Part shown: positions 53,061-63,387 of the stretch, piece by piece
How the letters are laid out: each line of letters opens with the position of its first letter
Numbering within the stretch: position 1 is the stretch's first letter
Notes under the pieces: model-generated
What the model was told of the DNA's origin: nothing
Databases searched by the model: none
What the model saw: the letters and a program-made list of their open reading frames with translations, nothing else
NCBI GenBank assembly: GCA_009767595.1
Contig: VSDK01000708.1
Coordinates: 232,277 to 296,276 of the forward strand
Source of the DNA: Symbiodinium kawagutii
Taxonomy: Eukaryota > Sar > Dinophyceae > Suessiales > Symbiodiniaceae
Direction of reading: 5' to 3'
Length of the DNA: 64,000 bases
Translations under genes and position numbers: made by a program

Positions 53061-54376
53061 GAATGACTGTTAATGACCATGACACCATTAGGAGGGAGGT
53101 ACACTCATTACAATTAATGACACCATTGTCCCCACTAGTCAATACAATCATACAATTGTACATCCCATGTGCAATGGCCAATCATCATTATATACAATGA
53201 CAATTGGACAATCATTTTATGATGGTGACCACTAATCATTGCTCCCATACAATTTGGCCATGGTTTATCGCCATGATTGATCAATGACTCATAGATTAGT
53301 GGCCAGGATTAGTGATAGATTGACGACGAGTTATTGGTTCATCATGGCGATAGAAATCAACAATGGTAGCAAATACTAACAATATCTTGAAAAGTGATTG
53401 ATTACCATGAAATCAACAATGATTAAGTGGTGAAATGATGATGAAATGATGGTCGGTTGATGCCGATTAATGTTGGTTCATTTCAGTGATTCAATGATAG
53501 TCAATGTTAAGTTGATGGTTCACATTGGCTACTACCAACCGATGATGGCGAAATGATGGGTAAATGTCGCTTTATATTGAGTGGTGGGTCTAAATGATGG
53601 TGAAGCCGTGCTGAACTGTGGGTTCGTAGATGGAAAATATGGGCCAATAGATAGGTTAAGCAATTATGTCAACAGCTGATGGTCAGCATAGATACCAACC
53701 AACCTATCAATTGTTCATTAACTAACCATCATGAAGTCATGTGTTTGATTTTTTCTTTTTTCGGATGGTTGGTGATGGTTGTGTTCATTCTCAATCCTTA
53801 GCAACCAGTGCTAATTCACAGTCATTTGTTAGGTACATGATTGTCCAGAGCTGGTCAAATGATGGCTAGGTGTTTGTCAAATAATGGTTACTCGATGATT
53901 AGTTGATTGTTAAGTGATAGTTACCAAACCATTAGTTACAACAACTATTTGTCAAAAGCAAACAAATACTAAATTCATGTGTTTGATATATGACTGATGT
54001 TGAAAAACGTAGTAACATAAATGAGAATATGAATAGCAATGATTGCGATGACTGCTATTTACTGCTGTTTGTTTATGCATGATTTGACTTGTGGCTAGTA
54101 CCATGTTGATTTTTGATCAGTGGATAAGCGATGATCAGCAATGGTTCTTGGATATAGGTGCAAAAACTAGATACACACATTTTTCATGATTGTGAAATCT
54201 CTTAGTATTTGGTGTTATTTTAGTGATGATCGGATTTAATCCGAAGTATAAGAAGTTTCTTGTATTGTGCTGTAATGATTAACCATAATCATACAGAGAT
54301 TTGACAATAAAACCACACCCAATGCAGAAGTTGAGGTTGGGAGTGCTCCTCCAGTTTTTCAGGTCGGGGAGCAGAG

Positions 54377-54427
54377 GTGGTGCTGGTTGAAGCGGTGAGA
54401 CACCGAAGATTCGTGGTCCCACCACAG
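54377..54427 (+). CDS. Candidate alveolin-like exon
   Basis: GAGCAGAG|GTG opens VVLVEAVRHRRFVVPPQ, 17 codons in phase 0, followed by CAG|GACTCT (GA donor class). The frame is open for 80 more codons and turns very basic (RRRERNIEERERRRKKK...), so a longer exon is possible. VGSAPPVFQ just upstream (54337-54363, TTGAG|GTT) is another phase-0 candidate in a different frame. GTGAGA at 54395 is a rival donor. The - strand is also open here for 160 codons without a motif. Confidence 0.42.
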
Positions 54428-56341
54428 GACTCTGAGGAGCCTTCGCTGCACGGTGAAGTCACGTCGTTGCGGCCCCCCTTGGCGGATTCGCGGCAGGACC
54501 GAAACCTTGGCTGCCGCAGCAGGGATCTCTCTGAAATTCGTTCGACGTCGTTCAGTGTCAAGCCTACAACGAGGAGACGTGAGCGCAACATCGAAGAGAG
54601 AGAAAGGCGTCGAAAAAAAAAAATCAAGAAGAACTCTAAAGACCACGCTGCCCTGCCTTGGAATATCTGAAATATACCTTCCATGGCCCCCGTGTGGGCC
54701 GTGTTAAACGTGTCACCACGGCGTGGATTTGCTAAGGGCCGACCTAGTTGAGGTCCCCCTGGACCTGCCACAAGTCACTCGATGGTTGGCACTTGGGGCA
54801 AGCAAGCGGACCACCCCAAAGGTGTTGAGGTGTGGCTTTCTGCTGGTGGGTTGACACATGCAATGTCTACCATGATGCAGTTCATGGCTATGTAAAGATG
54901 GTTACACCCATTGAACTGTGAGTTCACCAATGATTAGTTGATAGCTAATGCCGAGTGATGGTTGATGACGGAGAATCATTGACTAATTAGGTTTGGAATC
55001 GATGGATATTGCTTGTTTGGGTGTTTTTTCTTGAACAAGCACACATCAAACAGCAAATGGTGGTTTGTAATCACGACCACTAGGATTAGCAGAGAATGCC
55101 AACGCATTTAATTTGATTGGCTTGTGCTGTGTACCCAAAATAATAATGATACTTAACAAACACTGAGAATGACAATGCTACACCTCCCTGCACTTTGTTG
55201 GATGACTAATGCTGCTTGACAATGGCAGCCTCGTTTGTATCAGACCGTGTTGGATGATGGATTGAAATGATGGTTAAACATGATGGTGAACAATGAGTAC
55301 ATGGTGACTGTATCGTCAGGTAGTAGTACATTGTAGTGAACATGCTGGAATGAATATACATGATAAAGAAATGCATCGTCGCCAACCATCAATCATCATT
55401 AACCATGTTTGGTCTTTGAGAAGCAATGCAATGACGGTTTATAGTATGGTTAACTTCTGGTTAACAAATACTTAGCACTACTCACTGGCGCTGCTAGCTT
55501 GTTTGCTATGTAACTTTGTTTAAGGGCAAAACCAGCTATCAATCAATTTTAATTCATCATGAACCTGTTATTCACCATCAGTAACCTTGCTAAATTACTA
55601 TGTGCAGTAATCCTGTTTGCTAAGTGAACCAACACTTAACCATCAACTAACCATCAACCAACCATCAGAATTAATCATCGCAGTCAGCCATCATGATTAA
55701 CCATCATGAACCATCATGAACCTATTGTCAATTAGCAACCATTCAACATGAATTAACTAGTGTTAACTCTATCAACCATCAATTCGCTATCAATCAAACC
55801 TCAATCAGCTGCCAACTCTAGATGTCCTTAACCCTCACTTAACCATTTTTTAATGACAAATCAACCTTGCCTGGTTTGTAGCCATCATTTACCGTCCGTG
55901 ACCGCCACTATCATTTGATCATCAAGCAACCGTGTTAACCATCAATCAGTCACAGCCTTTGTGTTTCACCGGCATTTGGCCACTAAGCCATCAATTCCCC
56001 CAGTGCTGGAATGAATTCACCTTGAATGATGCTCTGATCATGGTTTAGCCATGAAACCTTGAAACATATCACCATGGAAACATCATCATAAATCTCCATC
56101 ACCCATGAGCCCCCATTAGCCTTCATATTTCATCCAACATCCACCATTTCTTTTGACTTGATACCAGCAATCAACGAACAAGCAGCCAACCAACCAGCCA
56201 CCAATCAACCATCACTTCACCATCACTCAAACCCATGCTGCTTCCCTTAGCGCCTTCCATGGGGCGTTTCCCCATGGCGTTTCCATGGCGTTTCCGTGGC
56301 GTTTCCATGGCGTTTCCTCCTGGCGACGCCGCGGCTCCCAG

Positions 56342-56419
56342 GTGGAAGTACCTTCGATCCAGTTGCAGGAACGCCTGGTGGATGTGCCGTGCATCGAGAT
56401 CCGCGAAGAACCGGCGGAG
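56342..56419 (+). CDS. Alveolin exon (26 codons)
   Basis: CGGCTCCCAG|GTG opens VEVPSIQLQERLVDVPCIEI then REEPAE, closed at GAG|GCGCCG; 78 nt, phase 0. Two repeats (VEVPSIQLQERLVDVP and CIEIREEPAE). The following codons (APRCRTVERSSRW...) look off-family. Upstream the C-rich tract CCATGGCGTTTCC is repeated several times at 56265-56315. Flank polarity is very clear: AACCATCACTTCACC before, GATGGTGCTTCATGGTTG after. Confidence 0.83.
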
Positions 56420-57953
56420 GCGCCGCGCTGCCGCACCGTGGAGAGGTCGAGTCGATGGAAGCGGAGAAGGTGGAGGACGGTTGGTGTTTCATAGGGAAAA
56501 AATGCGGAGAAGGTGGTGGATTGATGGTGCTTCATGGTTGATATGATGGTTAATCAACCATGAAGATGGTAAGACTAATGGTTGATTGATGGTTGTTTTC
56601 CATGGTTGATATGATGGTTGATGGCTATGTTGATGGTCTTGATGTTCTTAATGGTGGTGAATTGCTCGTTTTCTGATTTGAATGAGGAGTAGTTGATGTT
56701 TTATTTTGATGGTGGTTGAATTAGTTATGGCGTTTGATGGTGGATAGTGGTTAATTTGATGTGCTTAAATGGTGGTTAGTTGATGTTTGATTCATCGTCC
56801 ATTGAAATTTATTTGATTGTTTTTTTACTGATTGGTGGTTGATACTTGTCAACGATGATTGATGGTGATTTTGAAAGGTAACAGATGTGTTGATTGAGTA
56901 TTGACCACGCAAATGATAGATTGATCATGGCTCAAAATGGATGGCATGGCATGATGATTGTTGATGATCGATTTTTTTCTAGCCTCTAGTTGTCAGGAAT
57001 GGAGAAATCAAAGACAAATCTTTGTTCATTATGGTCACGAAATTGTCAACTATGCATGATCACTCATGAATCCGCTATAATGAGGTGTATTGTTTACCGA
57101 TGTTTACCGAATTAGTGTTTTTTACCGTCAATAATTGGTGATCACGGATCAAAACTAACGATTTCATTGTGATTGGAAGGTTTCTTCGGGTTGATCATGC
57201 GGTACTGGTTTATGATGGATAGTTGAGGGGTTGTTGTCAATGGGCAAGTTTGAATCCCAGTGGATTTCAGCCTGCTAAATGCCATAGCAAACCATGAGTC
57301 AATTTTTCAGTGAATGGTTGGTAAGGGTGAATCAAACGAACACCAGAGGAACGATGACATATTCATATTTTATTGTAAGACATTGTAGAAAGAGAAAAGT
57401 AGAATAACATAGATTATATACTTGTTGATTTTTTAAATCTACGCATAGGCATTTACAATGATTCCACATACTGTGTACATCTCTCTAAACGTTCTGGTCT
57501 CCTACGACGAACTTACCATTGTGCACACTACCAATTAAAGATGCATTTGCATGACATCATAGTATGTACCATTTGGATATAAGCCATCCTTGCACCCTTG
57601 TTTGCTAAACATGGATTAATCACCTCAATGAAGCACATATTAAGGCTTTGTGGCACACCGCAATATGAGTGTTTAATTGATACAACATATTATGAAACTT
57701 TGATACAACATATGCAACTGTATGATGTGTAGCTAATTTGATGCTTCATTGATATCAATTAGACACAATATCCCATTTACTTTATACAAGATGGCAAATC
57801 GAGTGGTTTCGATAGATCATTAAACGTTCAATTTTATCAATTTTACAACAGATTTGCAGATTCAATAGGTGACTAAACGTTCGATTCACAATTTTTACAT
57901 CTTTAAATTCGACCTCGTGACCCACAGATCTACCCACCTGTGCCCCTCTCCAG
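56420..57953. other. Intron (about 1.5 kb)
   Basis: Starts with 60 bp of GC-rich DNA, then TGATGGTTG-type DNA to about 57000, and AT-rich DNA without strong repeats to 57940. No inverted-repeat element delimited. Pyrimidine-rich approach CTGTGCCCCTCTCCAG to the acceptor. Confidence 0.55.
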
Positions 57954-58079
57954 GTCTCCCGTGTGGAAGTCCGCGAAGTGGTGCGGCAGGTGCCGAAGGT
58001 CGAGGTGAAATTCGTGGAGAAAAAGGTGCCCAAGCAGGTCATCCAATACGTCACCTGGCGCGGAGTCATGGGAGTTCAG
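57954..58079 (+). CDS. Alveolin exon (up to 42 codons)
   Basis: CCCCTCTCCAG|GTC is the best acceptor of the window. It opens VSRVEVREVVRQVPKVEVKF then VEKKVPKQVIQYVTWRGVMG and VQ. The block EVREVVRQVPKVEVKFVEKKVPKQVIQYV is the classic alveolin core of dinoflagellates. The family text ends at YV (58053); in-phase stops of the exon could be at 58037 (CAG|GTCATC, GT donor) or 58079 (CAG|GG). The frame stays open beyond. Confidence 0.85.
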
Positions 58080-59525
58080 GGAGCGCTGCTGAGCTCGTGG
58101 CGGAGTTCATTCCAAGCGCTTGGTGTGGTGTTCATGGTTGGTGTTCAGGGTTGGTGATCATGGATGGTTCGTGGTGTTCAGGGCATGATTAGTGGATCAA
58201 TAGATGGCTCATGGATGATTAGAAACTGATGGATCGAGAGAGCTTAGTTTCAGAAGTTTGATTAGCATCAACTGACCATGAGTCAACCTGTGAGGTAACC
58301 GGCTTGGGAATTCGTTTATGATGGGTTAACTCTGGCGTTGACTGACTTAATGGCATGTTTTTTGGCCGATGTTTTAATCCAGCTTACTGACCAGTGGTTA
58401 ATGATGGCTAATGAGGGTTGAATCTTGGTGGTCATTAATGGACTCCTTTGCGTTTAGTCTGTAAGTAATCAATACCATTGTTAATATGATTGATATTGGG
58501 GTAGTATTTGGTTGAATCTGTCAAGATGGTTGTGAAATGGTTCTGCTGCACCAGGCGTCTGCCAGCTAACAAAGTGATGATTCCCCGATTTCACGATCAT
58601 GATGGAACCTCATCATGCGCTGTTTGCATGCTTTTGACACACATGAGGTGCAACAAAGTACGAAAGGTTCAGTCAGCTTGTGGCAACCAGTTGCCATAAA
58701 AGTGAGCTTTGTCCAGGGAAAAAATCTTTGTTTGCCCAACTCGCACAGACATGACGCGAAACAAAGTATAGGAACTTCACTTGGTTTTGACAATTTGAAA
58801 CCGTTCCCCGCTGGGCGCTTGAATCAACAAAGAAGATACAACCCAGCTCTTAGCTGATAATGTTTGTAGCACATGAATTTGCCCTACCTGCTGCAACAAG
58901 CATTGAATGCTTTGTTTTTTTGTTGTTTTCCATCATCGTTGAACATCACTAGCCGCGATAAGGCCATAAACCACTGCGTGTACTCGTCGTATCCTTTCCA
59001 TCCGGTGCTTCCCCCATTTACTGGCCGTGATTTGCTGTCATTTCATGAGCATTGCCCATCGGAAAAAGCCTGAGCCCACATCATTGATCAAGAACTAGTC
59101 ATGACCACAGTCATGACAGCCCTTAACAATCATGAACCATCACCAAATATTGAATATGCTTAGTATGACACCGCTATCATCGACTTCGACTATTGTGATG
59201 AATCCTGATCGTTCGCCGTGACTGATCCGTCTCAAGCAGATCATCACAAGGTTCGAACCAACCCTCAATGACCATTTCGCCAATTTTCAACTGCTTTTTA
59301 TATCTCACCGCCATGTTCAGCCCCCAAACAAATATCAATCTTTTTCGATGGTTCGAAACATCGAAACTTTCAAGTGAATCAACTTGAATCCACACGAATC
59401 AACTCCAAGATAAGCTGACCAACTCAAATCCAACCAATCCCAACTAATCACCAAGCCTAAACTCACCAACATATCTAACCACATATATCTAACCATCATC
59501 CATTCAACCACCTTCATGTCCCCAG
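58080..59525. other. Intron (about 1.4 kb)
   Basis: GGTTGGTGTTCAGGG/GGTTCGTGG-type DNA at first, TGATGG-type DNA to 58460, a coding-like frame at 58615, and AACCATCA/CAACC-type DNA from 59100 to the acceptor. No inverted-repeat element seen. Confidence 0.5.
58615..58857 (+). CDS. Weak coding-like frame
   Basis: Open for 80 codons on +: THEVQQSTKGSVSLWQPVAI then KVSFVQGKNLCLPNSHRHDA and FDNLKPFPAGRLNQQRRYNP. CATGAG|GTG at 58648 is a phase-0 start (VQQSTKGSVSLWQPV) consistent with the array. The - strand is open over the same region. No motif beyond the Val/Gln start. Confidence 0.25.
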   Translation: MRCLHAFDTHEVQQSTKGSVSLWQPVAIKVSFVQGKNLCLPNSHRHDAKQSIGTSLGFDNLKPFPAGRLNQQRRYNPALS

Positions 59526-59678
59526 GTGATATCCCGGGTTACGGCCACCCCGTTACGGGGTGCCCCAGCGCTGCCCCGGTGGCGCCCCGTGGCGGCTTCC
59601 CAGGTGGAACGCCTCGTCGAGGTGCCCCAAATCGTCTACGAGGAACGCATCGTGGAGGTCCCGCAGATCGAAGTGCAG
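59526..59678 (+). CDS. Alveolin exon (25 or 51 codons)
   Basis: Two in-frame acceptors: CCCCAG|GTG at 59526 (VISRVTATPLRGAPALPRWR then PVAASQ) and TTCCCAG|GTG at 59604 (VERLVEVPQIVYEERIVEVP then QIEVQ). The second part is the most canonical alveolin sequence of the window, with two full VEVPQI repeats. Both starts are phase 0, so an alternative acceptor is possible. It is closed at CAG|GACACA (GA class) by family text; the frame continues as DTGPAEEGGGRRDVVIRIIG to TGA, and GTGAAT at 59738 is a rival GT donor. Confidence 0.85.
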
Positions 59679-59857
59679 GACACAGGTCCCGCGGAGGAAG
59701 GAGGAGGAAGGAGAGATGTGGTCATAAGAATCATAGGGTGAATGTGAACTATAATAACCTTATTATATAGTTCACCCATGTTCAGCCTATGATTACTTTG
59801 ATTATATTAACCATCTATAATACCCTATTATTGTGGTTCACCATCGTAATGATCATA

Positions 59858-59939
59858 GGGTGAACTATGATAACCTTATTTTGATGGTCAAATAATATGG
59901 GTGAACTATGATAAGCTTATTATGATGGTCAAATAATAC
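59858..59939. repeat. 41-bp tandem duplication
   Basis: Two head-to-tail copies of GGGTGAACTATGATAASCTT followed by ATTWTGATGGTCAAATAAT. A related inverted copy lies at 59744-59780. Confidence 0.9.
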
Positions 59940-60049
59940 GGACCACATCATAGACGTTATGGACACAGATCATTATTGATGGTGAGAGAATAGGTCCTTA
60001 ATAATGATATGATTAATTTGTGAATGGTAGGGTGTTATTGATGGTTAAT

Positions 60050-60560
60050 ATTGCTGAGATAACAACTATCACAGCACTATTAGTCAGAATCATTAGTACT
60101 GAGATGATAAGACTATCATTAGATAGTAATTTGGTTACTAATTGTCATGAACCATGAAGATTACCAAGTAACTATGAACATAATCTCCTCAGTTCATAAT
60201 GCTGTGAGAGTACTGAGATGACAATTCTATCACAGCATTATTAGTCTGCTACAATAGTATTCATGATGATAATAGTAGCTAGGAATAAGATATACTTGAA
60301 TCATAATAGTGATTAATAATAACTATAATAAGATTAATCACTATGAATCTAATTATTACTGAGATAGTTTTTATTAGTGATTAATAACAGGGGGCGAGAT
60401 TGATCTATCACTGAGATTAATCTATTAATAGTGGTGAATAATAGGAGGTAGTCACCAACAATACTAGTTGAACAACTAGTGGTTGGTGGATTGAAACATT
60501 TTTCAAATTTACTGAGATAATAAGACTATCAATTATTTTAAATTACTATAGATTACTCAG
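60050..60560. repeat. Degenerate AT-rich repeat
   Basis: Several irregular copies of ACTGAGATRAYAAnnCTATCA with CAGCAYTATTAGTC (near 60053, 60098, 60210, 60515). Confidence 0.55.
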
Positions 60561-61101
60561 ATAATAGATATTAATTACCTTAGAAGCAATAATAGGAGAC
60601 ATTATCATAGATAGCAATTAGATTATCTATAATAACTCTTAATTATTGAACTGAATTGTCAATAGTCATGATCACATATGATTAATCTATAGCTAAGTAC
60701 TTATCATCTATATCAAGTAGTTAGTTATTCGAATAGTATAACTGAATATAATTGTAATTGTGCTATATTCATTCTCTAGTAATAGAATAGCTTACTACTC
60801 GAGTTACTATTATTTTACTTGACTATTGAACCAAATATAGTACGATTATTTTTTTTATACAATGAGGAGTTAGTTAGTAATCAATTAGCATGATTAATCG
60901 ACTCTATAATCGACTACATAATCTACATATGAAATAATTGACCAATAATTATATAGTATTACTATAGCACTATTATCGTTAGTACGTTATTTGTATACTT
61001 AGATAGATGATTCATACCAATTAAGCAGATAGATTATTAATACTACTTTGTACTATTACGAATTCAACTAGTAGTAGATTTGCTACAGGAGTTAAGTTTT
61101 T

Positions 61102-61219
61102 CCTTGGTGACTTACAGCCACTACCCTATAGATTTTGTTTGCCTTTTTGGGATATGATTAATTTCGTAGCTAGCCACTAGAAAAACAACTTTTAGCTAAG
61201 GGATCTACAAGCCACCAAG
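61102..61219. mobile_element. Family D element
   Basis: CCTTGGTGACTTACAGCCAC at the left, GGGATCTACAAGCCACCAAG at the right; inverted ends CTTGGTGRCTT/AAGCCACCAAG are the best of the family. Confidence 0.82.
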
Positions 61220-61272
61220 ATTACTTTCCACGAGCCTGTTATTTACCCTGCTATAGTCCCAAGAAACAAGCT

Positions 61273-61385
61273 GGCTGTGAGTCAAAACCCCGTACCCCTG
61301 GTTCCCCATCAATAACCATTGTTTTCCGTTATTATTCCTGGTAAATCCTCCACTAGTTGGTTGGTTAATATTGACCCAGAGCAAG
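61273..61385. mobile_element. Family C element
   Basis: GGCTGTGAGTCAAAACCCCG at the left, GGTTAATATTGACCCAGAGC at the right. Confidence 0.8.
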
Positions 61386-62034
61386 CTGTGTCAACTTGCT
61401 TGAATTATTGTTCTCTCCCACGAAGCCTGAGTCTTCGGGGACGCCACGTTGCACGCCATTGACATTGTTTGATCGTGATAGGGATACAAGGGGAGGAGGA
61501 GAGCAGAGCTGACAATCCTGGTCAACCAATACCCACGGACAGCACACTTGCAACAAAGATCTGCGGACGTATCAATCGCAATGATGTGGTGAAGGGCAGT
61601 TGCCCGCGGTTTTTGGACTTTGAATTCCTGCAACTTGTAAGTTGTTCCTGATTTGCCGTGGTTTCCTGAGTTGGTCCTCTGTAAGTTGTGCCATTGTTAG
61701 TTTTGGTTTGGTGACCGGTTCTTATTTTCGTCAGTCAAACACCAACTGGCATCCATTGATGATGATTAGGAATCAGTCACTAGTAAACATTCATGACAAT
61801 AAGTAAATAACCATTATTAACGGTATTTATTCGTAAGCATCTATAACCATTTAGAATCGTGATTGTAAGGATTGGTTAATATAAGTAACCATTACTAACC
61901 AACCATTCTCATTACTAACATAGGTAACCAACCATCGCTAGCAGAAGTCACCAACCATGATTAACCAACCATTTTTAGTACCATTATTATGATCAGTAAC
62001 CACCACCAATCATCCCGCTGATCACTTGCCCAGC

Positions 62035-62073
62035 CGCGGCAACGGACTAAACCCGCAGGAACTCGTTCGGCAG
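62035..62073 (+). CDS. Weak candidate alveolin-like exon
   Basis: A + frame reads RGNGLNPQELVRQ after ACTTGCCCAG|C, closed at CAG|GTCTGG. NPQELVRQ is compatible with the array. A shorter phase-0 version starts at CCGCAG|GAA (ELVRQ). GC-rich patch exactly at the switch from AACC- to GGTTGG-type DNA. Confidence 0.33.
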
Positions 62074-63387
62074 GTCTGGGGAGAAACGTGAACGAGTTGG
62101 TGGGTTTATGGTTGGTAGGCAATGCTTAGCTGGTGAACCATGTGGTTGGTTGAGTTAGTTGGTAGTTAACCATAATAGGTTGGTCAAGGTGGTTTAGTTT
62201 TTGTTTAACCATGTAGTTGGTTCAGGTTGCGGTTGATGGTCAAGGTGAGCGGCTTGATGCTTCTATTCGTTGGTTAGTAGTGGTTATTAGCGGTGGTGCG
62301 CATCTTCAACCCAATATCAAGTGATGGCGGTCAGTTTGCAGTGGTTCACTCACTATGACTATGTCATTTGTTAAGGCCAGTTTCGATGAGGAAGGTTCAG
62401 CGATTGCCGTTCACCGCGGGTATTTTGGTCGTATTTGTGTGTAGTAATGGTTCAAAACCAAAGGTGACAATGGTTTTAAATTTCAGTCATGATTGCTTTA
62501 GCCATGTTTCGATTGTACGGTAAATGTTGGTTTTCTGTATGTGGCTTTTAGTTTGACTCATGCTAAGTACAGTTGCATGGGTTTCAAAACTGTTGGGGAC
62601 CAGAGATGCAGCTGATCTCTGAGAAAGTGCGAGGGAAAACCTTCTTAGAAGGAAAAAACCCTGCACGGCAAAACGAAAAGTGCAAGTAGTGGCGGTTGCA
62701 CACTTGCCTACACCGTGGAAAGAAAAACAAACGGAGGTAAAACAGGTTTTGGGGTTGATTGGTGGGTTGAATGGTTGAACGAACTTACATAGCAATGGTC
62801 AGTACTGGTGAATCATGGTATAGCTACTGTAGTTGTAGAGAATCGGTTGTTAAAGCACGATGGTTAGTTAGTTTAAACACGTTAGATTATATATGACTTC
62901 TTGCCGGTCAGAAACCACGGCTCATGGCTGCATGAAAGTTAGTCGAAATTATAAAGTTTTTTTAAACATTTGATCATCTCCCCACAATCACCGTTGAGCC
63001 CATCATGGTAGGTTGTATGTCTTGGATCATCGCTGGCCACAATCCTGTTCAGTGAATCATCAATTTTACCATGGACATGTGGTATCTTTCTGACTGAGGA
63101 TTTGTACAGGTCATTCAGTGCCCGAAGGCGCCCCTGGATTAAACATGTCACGGAAAACCACCCACTTTTTGGGACGAATTTTAGAGAACTGGTTCTGCAT
63201 TGTTAGTTCAACTGGCAGTGAAACAGCAACCAGTGCCAGGCAAAGGAGGCGTCTGAAGAAGAACTTAGAATATCAGTTAACAATCACAAGGATTTTTTTA
63301 CCTAGTCGTTCAGCATTAGCCAATTACTTTACTTCGAGTGATCCCCACCATGTCATGTCATCACCACTTGTTGACTCCACTTTTGTG
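62074..63387. other. Intron-like stretch
   Basis: GGTTGG/GGTTGATGG-type DNA to 62400, then unremarkable DNA. Open frames at 62487-62795 (-) and 63118-63390 (+, TGSETATSARQRRRLKKNLE) have no motif and I do not call them. Confidence 0.4.

Larger units (their letters stand above)
52526..56341. other. Long intron-like stretch
   Basis: Starts with a hairpin and a duplicated donor string, then elements of families A (52654 and 52929) and D (52772), TGATGG-type DNA (53330-54160), the module at 54377, TGATGG-type DNA again (54940-55330), and a long AACCATCA-type run (55370-56220) to the next exon. Confidence 0.5.
59679..62034. other. AT-rich intron-like stretch
   Basis: GTGAACTATGATAACC repeats, then very AT-rich DNA (60000-61080) with a degenerate repeat and no open frame, then elements of families D (61102) and C (61273), a weak coding-like frame at 61469-61651 (PGQPIPTDSTLATKICGRIN on +, with the - strand equally open), and AACCATTACTAACC-type DNA to 62000. 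Confidence 0.5.
1687..62073 (+). other. Predicted giant alveolin-like gene (exon array, both ends open)
   Basis: Small GC-rich coding modules occur on the + strand through the whole window and share one theme: valine-, glutamate-, proline- and glutamine-rich repeats of the alveolin type. Alveolins build the filament meshwork under the alveolar vesicles of alveolates. About twenty modules start at AG|G in phase 0 and can be closed after GAG or CAG, also in phase 0, so any neighbouring pair joins in frame. Spacing is mostly 0.5-4 kb. No start codon context, 5' UTR, stop exon or polyadenylation site could be assigned. The weak modules before about 25 kb could belong to a separate gene. That the modules form one transcript is inference. 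Confidence 0.55.

Noticed and set aside
54289-54771. 160-codon open frame on the minus strand
   Set aside because: No motif, biased toward Arg/Ser/Phe as the reverse of a Lys/Arg/Glu-rich plus frame; the plus strand shows the alveolin-like VLVEAVRHRRFVVPPQ.
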